A stretch of DNA of 64,000 bases from Calidifontibacillus erzurumensis (lineage in GTDB: Bacteria > Bacillota > Bacilli > Bacillales > Bacillaceae_J). Shown piece by piece: positions 51,137-59,381 of the stretch. How positions within the stretch are numbered: the first letter of the stretch is position 1; every line of letters starts with the position of its first letter. The notes beneath the pieces are model-generated. The model worked only from the letters and a program-made list of their open reading frames with translations, was not told the origin of the DNA and ran no database searches. The stretch is taken from the NCBI RefSeq assembly GCF_013303125.1, contig NZ_JABTTE010000002.1:1-64000 (forward strand). Direction: 5' to 3'. The translations under genes were made by a program, and so were the position numbers.

Positions 51137-52654
51137 ATGTCTACAGTAAAAGCAGAAAAAATGGAAAAGTTAGAGATGAAACGCGAATATTATCAAATGA
51201 TTATTAATGGTGAACGTGTAGATGCGTTATCGAAAGAAACGTTCACTACATATAACCCGGCTACAGGTGAACCGTTGGCAAAAGTTGCAAAGGCTTCTAA
51301 AGAAGATGTTGAGCGTGCAGTACAAGCAGCTCGTAATGCATTTGATAATGGACCATGGAGAAAGTTCCCAGTCAATAAACGTGCACGCGTTTTAAATAAA
51401 ATCGCTTCAATTATGAGATCAAGATTTAATGAATTAGTTGAACTTGAAGTTTTAAACAGCGGAAAATCAATTTCAGCAGCTCAAGGTCAAGTAATGCAAT
51501 CTATTGAAGATTTTGAGTTTTATGCGGGAGCGATTGTTGGCCATCGCGGGCAAGTAAACAATCTTCCTTATGGCTTTTTAAACTATACACAAAAAGAACC
51601 AGTTGGTGTTTGTGGACAAATTATTCCTTGGAATTATCCATTAATGATGGCTGCTTGGAAGATTGCACCAGCTATCGCAGCAGGGTGCTCTGTTGTTTTA
51701 AAACCTGCAAGTTTAACACCATTAACTGCGATTATTTTAACAGAAATTTGCCATGAAGCTGGAGTACCAGAAGGTGTTGTCAATATCGTAACTGGACCAG
51801 GTTCAAGTGTCGGTGACGCAATCGTAGAACACCCTGATGTCGATAAAGTTGCCTTCACGGGTTCTACACCAATCGGTAAGGATATTATGGAAAAAGCTTC
51901 GCAAACATTGAAGCGAATTACACTTGAATTAGGTGGAAAATCACCAAATATTATTTTTGAAGATGCTGATATCGAAGCGGCTGTTAACGGTTCTCTCTTT
52001 GGTATTTTCTACAATACAGGACAATCTTGTGAAGCTCGTTCACGTTTATATGTTCATGAAAATATTTATGACGAGTTCATGGAAAAATTTGTTGAAAAAA
52101 CGAAAAAATTACGCCTTGGCGACCCGATGAATCCAGAAACGCAAGTAGGTGCAATCATTAGTAGAGGTCAATTAGAAGTTATTGATGGTTATGTAAAATC
52201 TGCAATCGAAGATGGTGCAACAATTCTTGCTGGTGGTCATGAAGTGAAAGTTGAGGGCTTTGAAAATGGATATTGGTATGCTCCGACAGTTATTGCTGAT
52301 GTAAATCATGACATGAAGGTTGTAAGAGAAGAAATTTTTGGTCCTGTCGTTGTAGTGATGAAGTTCCGTGATGAAAAAGAAGTTATTAAACTAGCTAATG
52401 ATACAGAATATGGGTTAGGCTCAGCAATTTGGACAAAAGATCAAGGTACTGCAACTCGCGTAGCTAATCAAATTCGAGCAGGTATTGTGATGGTTAACTG
52501 CCCATTCTCAGCATTCCCAGGAACTCCATTTGGCGGTTATAAGCAATCAGGATTTGGTCGTGAGCTTTGCATTGAAACGCTAGATTTGTATACAGAAACA
52601 AAGAGTATCGTATCTTATTATGGTAATAAGCCGTTAAATCCATTGGGTGTGTAA
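51137..52654 (+). CDS. Aldehyde dehydrogenase (PaaZ N-domain/PacL-like)
   Basis: 505 residues, GAAAGGAG upstream. TLELGGKSPN with the catalytic Glu, NTGQSCEAR with the Cys, cofactor loop FTGSTPIG. It ends without the MaoC-type hydratase domain that makes PaaZ bifunctional, so oxidation of the ring-opened semialdehyde (3-oxo-5,6-dehydrosuberyl-CoA semialdehyde) is separated from ring hydrolysis here. Closely related to the benzoate-module enzyme at 37910. Followed by a strong terminator, dividing the operon. Confidence 0.92.
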   Translation: MSTVKAEKMEKLEMKREYYQMIINGERVDALSKETFTTYNPATGEPLAKVAKASKEDVERAVQAARNAFDNGPWRKFPVNKRARVLNKIASIMRSRFNELVELEVLNSGKSISAAQGQVMQSIEDFEFYAGAIVGHRGQVNNLPYGFLNYTQKEPVGVCGQIIPWNYPLMMAAWKIAPAIAAGCSVVLKPASLTPLTAIILTEICHEAGVPEGVVNIVTGPGSSVGDAIVEHPDVDKVAFTGSTPIGKDIMEKASQTLKRITLELGGKSPNIIFEDADIEAAVNGSLFGIFYNTGQSCEARSRLYVHENIYDEFMEKFVEKTKKLRLGDPMNPETQVGAIISRGQLEVIDGYVKSAIEDGATILAGGHEVKVEGFENGYWYAPTVIADVNHDMKVVREEIFGPVVVVMKFRDEKEVIKLANDTEYGLGSAIWTKDQGTATRVANQIRAGIVMVNCPFSAFPGTPFGGYKQSGFGRELCIETLDLYTETKSIVSYYGNKPLNPLGV

Positions 52655-52685
52655 TTCAAACAAGTCGGCAAATGCAAGAATTAAA

Positions 52686-52726
52686 AACGAGCACCGCCAT
52701 TTTAAAAGCGGGCTCGTTCGTTTTTT
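52686..52726 (+). terminator. Terminator inside the phenylacetate cluster
   Basis: AACGAGCACCGC (52686-52697) pairs with GCGGGCTCGTT (52708-52718), leaving one bulged A, and six T follow at 52721-52726. It separates the oxygenase operon from paaH onward; the short gap after it must hold a promoter or rely on read-through. Confidence 0.85.
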
Positions 52727-52758
52727 CAATATTAAAAAGAGATATTGGAGGTTAGACG

Positions 52759-53619
52759 ATGGTTAATCATATAGTCGTTATAGGTTCAGGTACGATGGGA
52801 AGGGGAATTGCTTATGTTTCGGCAGTAGGCGGCTTTCAAGTTAAGCTTGTCGATGTGAAACTTGAAGCGTTACAATCTGCTGAAAAAGAAATAAATACAA
52901 TTTTTGAAAAAGGAATTGAACGTGGAAAACTGACGTTAGAACAAGCTGAGGATGCTAAGAAGCGGCTAACATATGAAACTAGTTTAGAAGATGCTGTTAA
53001 ACAAGCTGATTTAGTCATTGAAGCTGTACCGGAAATTCATGAAATAAAGAAAAATGTATTTGAAACTATTGATGCCCATGCCCCAGAGCATTGTTATTTC
53101 GCAACGAATACATCAACGATGAGTCCTACAGAAATAGGGTCTTTTACAAAGCGCCCTGAAAAAGTGATTGCAATGCATTTCTTTAATCCTGTTCATAAAA
53201 TACCGTTAGTTGAAATTATTCGCGGTCTAGAAACAGCAGATGAGACAGCGGAAATTGCGAAAAATGTGGCTGAAAAAATGGGTAAAGAAACAGTTGTTGT
53301 GAACGAATTTCCTGGATTCGTTACAAGCAGGATCAGCACTTTAATTGGAAATGAAGCATTTTATATGCTTCAAGAAGGTGTAGGAACTCCTGAAGAAATA
53401 GATAAAGCGATTAAACTAGGTTTGAATTTTCCAATGGGACCTTTCGAGCTTGTCGATCTTGTCGGTTTAGACGCTCGTTTAAATAATTTAAGATATTTGC
53501 ATGAAAAATTGGGAGAAAAGTATCGTCCTGCACCACTATTAGAGATGTATGTTAAAGCTGGCCGCTTAGGTAAAAAAGTGGGAAAAGGCGTTTATGACTA
53601 TACAAATAAAGAAAAATAA
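52759..53619 (+). CDS. paaH: 3-Hydroxyadipyl-CoA dehydrogenase (PaaH-like)
   Basis: 286 residues, GGAGG upstream. HAD family: IVVIGSGTMGRGIAYVSAVG, MHFFNPVHKIPLVEIIRGLE with the active His, and EFPGFVTSRISTLIGNEAF plus NFPMGPFELVDLVGLD in the C-terminal domain. Position before the PaaJ-like thiolase supports oxidation of 3-hydroxyadipyl-CoA. Confidence 0.92.
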   Translation: MVNHIVVIGSGTMGRGIAYVSAVGGFQVKLVDVKLEALQSAEKEINTIFEKGIERGKLTLEQAEDAKKRLTYETSLEDAVKQADLVIEAVPEIHEIKKNVFETIDAHAPEHCYFATNTSTMSPTEIGSFTKRPEKVIAMHFFNPVHKIPLVEIIRGLETADETAEIAKNVAEKMGKETVVVNEFPGFVTSRISTLIGNEAFYMLQEGVGTPEEIDKAIKLGLNFPMGPFELVDLVGLDARLNNLRYLHEKLGEKYRPAPLLEMYVKAGRLGKKVGKGVYDYTNKEK

Positions 53620-53635
53620 GAGAGGAGCTTACTCG

Positions 53636-54838
53636 ATGACTGAAGTAGTAATCGTTGATGCTATTAGGACCCCAATCGGAAAATATAAAGGGGCATTAAA
53701 ATCGGTGCGCCCGGATGATTTGGCAGCTATTGTGATTAAAAAAATTATTGAAAGAAATCCGAATGTTCCGGTAGAACAAATTGAAGAAGTTGTGTTAGGA
53801 AATGCGAATCAGGCGGGAGAAGATAACCGTAACGTGGCAAGAATGGCAGCATTGTTAGCTGGACTCCCTATTGAAGTTGGGGGAACGACTATTAATCGTT
53901 TATGCGGTTCAGGATTAGATGCTGTTAATTATGCTGCCCGGGCTATTTTAGCTGGAGAAGGAGATATTTTTATTGCTGGCGGGACAGAAAGCATGACAAG
54001 GGCTCCATTTGTTATGGCAAAACCTGAAATGGATTACCCTCGTGGAGATATACAAATGTTTGATACGACCATTGGCTGGCGCTTTACGAACCCTAAACTA
54101 CACGAAATGTATGGCTCAGATACAATGCCACGGACAGCAGAAAATGTTGCCCAGCGATTTAATATTTCAAGGGAAGCTCAAGATCAATTTGCTTATGAAA
54201 GCCAGATGAAAGCTAAAAGAGCGATGGAAGAAAACCGATTTGCTGAAGAAATCGTCCCAGTTGTCATTAAAGATCGTAAAGGAAATGAAACGATCGTTGA
54301 TAAAGATGAACATCCAAGACCAGATACTACGCTTGAAAAGCTTGCCAAATTGAAGCCGCTGTTTGAAAACGGTACAGTTACTGCCGGAAATGCTTCCGGA
54401 GTGAATGATGGTGCGTCTGTTCTTTTATTAATGTCAGCTAAAAAAGCTAAAGAGCTGGGCGTAAAGCCACTAGTCAAATATAAAGTTTCAGCGATTGCAG
54501 GCTTGGAACCAGCAATTATGGGATTAGGACCAATTTACGCAACAAGAAAAGCATTATCAAGAGCAGGATTAACAATTAATGATATCGGTTTAGTTGAGCT
54601 AAATGAGGCATTTGCTTCCCAATCGCTTGAGTGTATTAAACAACTTGAATTGAACAAAGAAATTGTGAATGTTAATGGTGGTGCCATTGCATTTGGTCAT
54701 CCACTTGGAGCGAGTGGTGCTAGAATATTAACAACTCTCATTTATGAAATGAAAAAACGAAATGTACAATACGGTCTTGCCACCATGTGTATTGGTGTTG
54801 GGCAAGGGATTGCAACGATCGTTGAAAATGTTGAATAA
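53636..54838 (+). CDS. paaJ: Beta-ketoadipyl-CoA thiolase (PaaJ-like)
   Basis: 400 residues from ATG 53636 after AGAGGAG; an earlier in-frame start overlaps paa[15 protein letters not shown] holds the nucleophile, [18 protein letters not shown] the His and [11 protein letters not shown] the second Cys. Releases succinyl-CoA and acetyl-CoA at the end of the pathway, and also acts on 3-oxo-5,6-dehydrosuberyl-CoA in known systems. Confidence 0.92.
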   Translation: MTEVVIVDAIRTPIGKYKGALKSVRPDDLAAIVIKKIIERNPNVPVEQIEEVVLGNANQAGEDNRNVARMAALLAGLPIEVGGTTINRLCGSGLDAVNYAARAILAGEGDIFIAGGTESMTRAPFVMAKPEMDYPRGDIQMFDTTIGWRFTNPKLHEMYGSDTMPRTAENVAQRFNISREAQDQFAYESQMKAKRAMEENRFAEEIVPVVIKDRKGNETIVDKDEHPRPDTTLEKLAKLKPLFENGTVTAGNASGVNDGASVLLLMSAKKAKELGVKPLVKYKVSAIAGLEPAIMGLGPIYATRKALSRAGLTINDIGLVELNEAFASQSLECIKQLELNKEIVNVNGGAIAFGHPLGASGARILTTLIYEMKKRNVQYGLATMCIGVGQGIATIVENVE

Positions 54839-54867
54839 AGAATTATAGATAAAAAGGGGAACTTTTG

Positions 54868-55644
54868 ATGGAAAAGGTTATCTATGAAGTGAAAAACAAT
54901 ATTGGTTATGTTACGATTAACCGCCCGGATGTGTTAAATTGTTTTGACTATGAAACATTAACGATGCTCGGGAATATTGTTGAAGAAATACGTACAAATA
55001 AAGATATAAGAGTTGTTATATTCACAGGATCTGGAGAAAAAGCGTTTAGTGCAGGAGCCGATTTAAAAGAACGAAAAACATTAACAGAATCAGAAGTTCG
55101 TAGAAATGTAAATAAAATTCGAAACGTATTTAATGATGTTGCTACACTTCCGCAGCCGACTATTGCTGCAATCAATGGCCACGCTTTTGGAGGCGGATTT
55201 GAACTAGCTTTGGCATGCGATTTTCGGATCGCTGTAAAAGGAGCTTTAATGGGTTTAACTGAATTAAAGTGGGCCATTATTCCAGGTGCCGGTGGAACCC
55301 AGCGCCTTCCGAGATTAATTGGTGAAATGAAAGCAAAGGAGCTCATTTTGACTGCCAAAAAAGTGACAGCAGATGAGGCGTATTCGCTTGGCATATTAAC
55401 AAAAGTGACTGAGCGTGAAACTTTAATGGATGAATGTTTGACACTTGCAGAAGCCATGATGGAAAATGGTCCGATAGCATTGCAACAGGCAAAATATGCA
55501 ATCAATTATGGAATGGGTGTCGATTTACAAACAGGTCTTGCAATTGAAGCGAAAGCTTATGAGATTACAATCCCTACGAAAGATAGAGTCGAGGCATTGA
55601 ATGCATTTAACGAAAAAAGACCGCCAGTATTTATTGGACAATGA
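54868..55644 (+). CDS. Enoyl-CoA hydratase/isomerase (YngF-like), phenylacetate module
   Basis: 258 residues from ATG 54868 after AAGGGG. FSAGADLKERKTL, AAINGHAFGGGFELALACD and WAIIPGAGGTQRLPRL are nearly the same as in the protein at 27629. Complete crotonase with both Glu regions. A hydratase of the didehydro-dicarboxylyl-CoA or the missing ring-opening function of PaaZ are the options. Probably in one transcript with paaH and paaJ. Confidence 0.9.
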   Translation: MEKVIYEVKNNIGYVTINRPDVLNCFDYETLTMLGNIVEEIRTNKDIRVVIFTGSGEKAFSAGADLKERKTLTESEVRRNVNKIRNVFNDVATLPQPTIAAINGHAFGGGFELALACDFRIAVKGALMGLTELKWAIIPGAGGTQRLPRLIGEMKAKELILTAKKVTADEAYSLGILTKVTERETLMDECLTLAEAMMENGPIALQQAKYAINYGMGVDLQTGLAIEAKAYEITIPTKDRVEALNAFNEKRPPVFIGQ

Positions 55645-55745
55645 ATTTTTGAAATAAATGTAAATAAATTTGCTTAATATATTTGCTATCAATCTTATTG
55701 TATATTAATATATAGGAGATGAATAAATATAAAGGATGAATTTAA

Positions 55746-56633
55746 GTGACTCATATAAATACTCGCTCGATGATTTTTACACTATACGGAGATTATATAA
55801 GCCACTATGGCAATGAAATTTGGATTGGAAGCTTAATACGTTTGTTGGAAGAGTTCGGTCATAATGATCAATCTGTTAGAGCTGCAATTTCAAGAATGTC
55901 TAAACAAGGTTGGGTTACATCAACTAAGAAAGGAAATAAAAGTTATTATTCTCTTACGAAGATGGGTGTGGCCCGTATTGAAGAAGCCGCAAAGCGGATT
56001 TTTAAATTAAAACCAGAAAAATGGGATGGGTATTGGAGAACTTTAACATATACAATCCCGGAAGATAAACGCAGTATTCGTGACGAATTCCGCCAAGAAT
56101 TAGTATGGAGCGGCTTTGGAATGCTTTTAAATGGTTGTTGGATCTCCCCGAACAACTTAGAAAATGAGATAAAAATATTAATTGAAAAGTATCAAATAGA
56201 GCCGTATGTACATTTTTTTGTTTCAGAATATAAGGGCCCGGCAACGAATGAATCGTTAGTTAGAACATGCTGGGACATTGATAATATAAATGCAAAATAT
56301 GAAGAGTTTATTAATGAATACAGTAAAAAATACGTGATTGATAAAAATAAAATTGAAAGTGGAGAAATGACGGATGCTGCTTGTTTTGTTGAAAGAACAA
56401 AACTAGTTCATGAATACCGCAAATTTTTATTCATAGATCCAGGTCTTCCGGAAGAATTGTTGCCAAGCAAATGGCTAGGAGGACATGCTGCATCTCTATT
56501 TTCTGACTATTATAAAACTTTGGCCGAACCTGCCAACCGATTTTTTGAAAGTGTATTTGAAAAAGACAATGAAATTAATAAAAAAGATAGTGATTATGAA
56601 GTATTAAACCATCCATACATGATAAATAAATGA
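55746..56633 (+). CDS. paaX: PaaX-family transcriptional regulator (copy 2)
   Basis: 295 residues from GTG 55746, with AAGGA eleven bases upstream. Winged helix MIFTLYGDYISHYGNEIWIG and QSVRAAISRMSKQGWVTSTK; middle domain KWDGYWRTLTYTIPEDKRSI; C-terminal block LVHEYRKFLFIDPGLPEELL. The expected effector is phenylacetyl-CoA. Convergent with paaY. Differs enough from copy 1 at 25488 in the wing and middle regions for separate DNA and ligand preferences. Confidence 0.9.
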   Translation: MTHINTRSMIFTLYGDYISHYGNEIWIGSLIRLLEEFGHNDQSVRAAISRMSKQGWVTSTKKGNKSYYSLTKMGVARIEEAAKRIFKLKPEKWDGYWRTLTYTIPEDKRSIRDEFRQELVWSGFGMLLNGCWISPNNLENEIKILIEKYQIEPYVHFFVSEYKGPATNESLVRTCWDIDNINAKYEEFINEYSKKYVIDKNKIESGEMTDAACFVERTKLVHEYRKFLFIDPGLPEELLPSKWLGGHAASLFSDYYKTLAEPANRFFESVFEKDNEINKKDSDYEVLNHPYMINK

Positions 56634-56662
56634 AAAAGAGACCGATTATTCGGTCTCTTTTT
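56633..56662. terminator. Bidirectional terminator shared by paaX and paaY
   Basis: AAAAAGAGACCGA (56633-56645) pairs perfectly with TCGGTCTCTTTTT (56650-56662), loop TTAT. The paaX stop codon touches the left arm and the paaY stop codon lies in the loop, so the right arm is coding sequence of paaY. Confidence 0.9.
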
Positions 56663-57179
56663 GAAAATTCTTGAATTGCTCTTTATATTCTTTTCCTTTT
56701 TGAACATACGTTTCAACCGATAGTTTTAAAAGTTCATAGTCTTTTTCTGTTAATTCTCTCACAACTTTTCCTGGTGCACCTACGACTAAAGAGCGTGGAG
56801 GTATTTTCTTTCCGGAAGGGATTAACGTATTTGCTCCAATAATCGTATATTCGCCAATTTCAGCACCATCTAATATGGTAGATCCCATACCGATCAGTGC
56901 GCCTTTTCTTACCGTACAGCCGTGTAAGATGACATTATGTCCAACTGTAACATCATCTTCAACGACGAGAGGAAATTGTTCGTATAGATGGCATGTAGTA
57001 TTGTCTTGAATACTGCATCTTTCACCAATGAAAATTGGTGCTTCATCGCCTCTTAGTACAGCGTTAAACCAGATGCTTGATTCTTTTCCAACTGTTACGT
57101 CTCCTATGACTCTAGCACCTGGTGCGATGAAAACACTTTCATCAATTTTCGGCATTTTATTTTTATATGGATAAAGCAT
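56646..57179 (-). CDS. paaY: Gamma-carbonic-anhydrase-fold protein PaaY
   Basis: 177 residues on the minus strand from ATG 57179, seven bases after GGGGG. Left-handed beta-helix built from hexapeptide repeats (IGDVTVGKESSIWFNAVLRG, HNVILHGCTVRKGALIGMGS) with His residues for a metal. PaaY is reported as a thioesterase that clears dead-end CoA esters of the phenylacetate pathway. Generic YrdA-type gamma anhydrases look very similar, so the symbol rests partly on position. Confidence 0.8.
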   Translation of the reverse strand: MLYPYKNKMPKIDESVFIAPGARVIGDVTVGKESSIWFNAVLRGDEAPIFIGERCSIQDNTTCHLYEQFPLVVEDDVTVGHNVILHGCTVRKGALIGMGSTILDGAEIGEYTIIGANTLIPSGKKIPPRSLVVGAPGKVVRELTEKDYELLKLSVETYVQKGKEYKEQFKNFQKETE

Positions 57180-57251
57180 AACCAAGCCCCCTAAATATAG
57201 TAATTAATTTACAAAATTTATTATAACATTTTTTATACGGAGGAGTAAAAA

Positions 57252-58211
57252 GTGAATCAATTATGTGAAATTTTTGGAATTAAATATCCGATTTTCCAAG
57301 GAGGGATGGGGAATATTAGCAATGCGAATTTGACTGCAGCTGTATCCGAAGCAGGTGGACTTGGGACGATCGGTGCAGGCACAATGACGCCAGAGGAATT
57401 AGAACAAATTATTTTGCAAACAAAAGGAAAGACAGAAAAACCGTTTGCAGTAAATATTGCTTTAACCGTATCACCTTATGTTGATGAAATTATTAATCTG
57501 CTCATAAAACATAATATACCTGTTGTTTCTCTATCAGCTGGAGACCCAACTCTATATATAAAACGTTTCCATGACGCTAATATGAAAGTGGTTAGTGTTG
57601 TAGGTTCAGTTAGACATGCCCAGAAAGCAGAAGCTGCGGGAGTAGATGCGATTGTTGCAGAAGGTTATGAAGCAGCAGGTATAAATTCGAATTATGAAAG
57701 CACTACGTTAACATTGATTCCTCAAATTGTTGATAAAGTAAAAATTCCTGTCGTTGCAGCTGGAGGGATTGGAGACGGTAGGGGACTTGCCGCTGTTATG
57801 ATGTTAGGTGCCAGCGGAGCTCAAATTGGTACACGTCTCATCGCTACGCAAGAAGCTCCTTTTAGCGAAAAATATAAAGAAAAACTTTTATCTGCAACTG
57901 ATACAGACACTGTCATCGTTGGACGTAAAGTAAATAGAGTGCGTCGAGTTTTAAAAACGCCATACGCAAAAAAACTACTAGAATTAGAGAATAGTAACGA
58001 TTTTTCACTAGATAAGTTTTCTGAATTAACGAGTGAAAAATATCATAAAATTGGTGCTATAGAAGGGAATTTTGAGGAAGGTTTTATTAATGGTGGACAA
58101 ATTTCCGGAATGATTAATGACGTTCCTACTGTAAAGGAATTATTGGATCGAATGGTTAAAGAAATGTATGAAGCAATTGGAACTGCAAACGATTTATTAA
58201 ACAATAAATAA
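57252..58211 (+). CDS. Nitronate monooxygenase/FabK-like flavoprotein
   Basis: 319 residues from GTG 57252 after CGGAGGAG. FMN-dependent TIM barrel: KYPIFQGGMGNISNANLTAA, GGLGTIGAGTM, IVAEGYEAAGINSNYES and VVAAGGIGDGRGLAAVMMLG. In most nitronate monooxygenases the EGxEAGGH motif supplies a catalytic His; here the corresponding stretch reads EGYEAAGIN, so that His is absent and the reaction may differ. Similar genes recur in aromatic clusters without assigned function. Confidence 0.87.
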   Translation: MNQLCEIFGIKYPIFQGGMGNISNANLTAAVSEAGGLGTIGAGTMTPEELEQIILQTKGKTEKPFAVNIALTVSPYVDEIINLLIKHNIPVVSLSAGDPTLYIKRFHDANMKVVSVVGSVRHAQKAEAAGVDAIVAEGYEAAGINSNYESTTLTLIPQIVDKVKIPVVAAGGIGDGRGLAAVMMLGASGAQIGTRLIATQEAPFSEKYKEKLLSATDTDTVIVGRKVNRVRRVLKTPYAKKLLELENSNDFSLDKFSELTSEKYHKIGAIEGNFEEGFINGGQISGMINDVPTVKELLDRMVKEMYEAIGTANDLLNNK

Positions 58212-58215
58212 TATT

Positions 58216-58245
58216 ACGTGTAACAAACGTAATGCATAAAAACGT
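58216..58245 (+). promoter_or_regulatory. Triple ACGT element after the flavoprotein gene
   Basis: ACGT at 58216, 58227 and 58242, spaced 11 and 15 bases, so both spacings of the window's operator family are present. It starts five bases after a stop codon and lies some 160 bases before the third transporter's promoter. Confidence 0.45.
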
Positions 58246-58285
58246 TATATTAGTATTTGATAAATTGGAAAATAAGAGGTTTTTG

Positions 58286-58317
58286 GTAGTATAGGTTCCG
58301 CCTGTACTGCTTTTTTT
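58286..58317 (+). terminator. Terminator after the flavoprotein gene
   Basis: GTAGTATAGG (58286-58295) pairs with CCTGTACTGC (58301-58310) with two G-U pairs, loop TTCCG, followed by seven T. Confidence 0.75.
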
Positions 58318-58402
58318 AAACGTTATTAATTCGGTAGTTTCCACATGCAACCAAAAAATAAACAAAAAAATATAATAAGTTTAAAAAATATTTAAAATTT
58401 TA

Positions 58403-58473
58403 TTGACAGTTAATATATGAAAGCGGTATCATTCTAGATGTATCATCACAAAAAATAAACGTGAAAAAAACGT
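58403..58473 (+). promoter_or_regulatory. Third transporter promoter and ACGT-pair operator (phenylacetate type)
   Basis: TTGACA (58403-58408), 18 bases, TATCAT (58427-58432). ACGT at 58459 and 58470, 11 bases apart, the second as ACGTCATAC, identical to the paaA site. About 40 bases before the TTG start of the permease gene. Confidence 0.6.
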
Positions 58474-58501
58474 CATACAATTTCAGTTAGGAGGGATACG
58501 A

Positions 58502-59380
58502 TTGGGTGAGTTGCTGCAATTTTTGATAACGGGTTTAACGATTGGAAGTATTTATGCAATCGTTGCTTTAGGTTTCGTCACAGTTTATAGTGTTACAAAA
58601 GTGATAAACTTAGCCCAAGGTGAATTTGTGATGTTAGGCGGCATGACGATGTTTACGTTACTTTCTTTCGGGGTGCCATATTTTATATCTTTTATAATTA
58701 CTATAATAATAGTTGTTATACTAGGATATTTGTTAGAATTAACAATTATTAGAAGAGCGCGGAAAGCTGACGCGCTAAGCTTGATCATATTAACGATCGG
58801 TGCTTCCATTTTTGTTCGTGGTATAGCAAGTATCATTTGGGGAAAAAATCCTGTTAAAATTGAACCATTTACAAATAATGATCCTATAAACATTTTAGGT
58901 GCATCCATTACTCCACAAAGTATTTGGGTTATGATCATCTTACTCATTTCTGTAATCATCCTATATTTCCTAATGGAAAAAACGATAGTAGGAAAAGCTT
59001 TTCGTGCTTGTTCCGCAAACCCAATGGCAGCTCGTTTGATGAGCATTAGTCCTGCTAAAATGTCATCCTTCTCATTCGTTCTCAGTGCAGCTTTAGGAGC
59101 ATTAGCGGGTCTCGCAATTTCCCCGATTCTATTCCCAGCTTATGACATGGGATCAATGCTAGGAATTAAAGGATTTTCAGCAAGTATTCTTGGTGGATTA
59201 GGAAGTGCTCCTGGTGCAGTTATTGGCGGTTTGATTCTCGGTTTAATAGAGTCGCTTGGAGCAGGATATATAAGCTCGGGAATGAAAGATGCCATCGTAT
59301 TCGGTGTTATACTAATTATTTTATTAATTAGACCTTATGGAATTTTAGGAGAAAAAAATGTTGGTAAAGGAGGGCTCTAA
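58502..59380 (+). CDS. livH: Branched-chain-type ABC transporter permease, LivH family (set 3)
   Basis: 292 residues from TTG 58502 after TAGGAGGG. GLTIGSIYAIVALGFVTVYS, INLAQGEFVMLGG, RACSANPMAARLMSISP. In this set the permease comes first and the binding protein last, the reverse of sets 1 and 2. Sits behind an operator shared in type with paaK and paaA, so phenylacetate uptake is a reasonable inference. Confidence 0.9.
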   Translation: MGELLQFLITGLTIGSIYAIVALGFVTVYSVTKVINLAQGEFVMLGGMTMFTLLSFGVPYFISFIITIIIVVILGYLLELTIIRRARKADALSLIILTIGASIFVRGIASIIWGKNPVKIEPFTNNDPINILGASITPQSIWVMIILLISVIILYFLMEKTIVGKAFRACSANPMAARLMSISPAKMSSFSFVLSAALGALAGLAISPILFPAYDMGSMLGIKGFSASILGGLGSAPGAVIGGLILGLIESLGAGYISSGMKDAIVFGVILIILLIRPYGILGEKNVGKGGL

Positions 59381-59381
59381 T

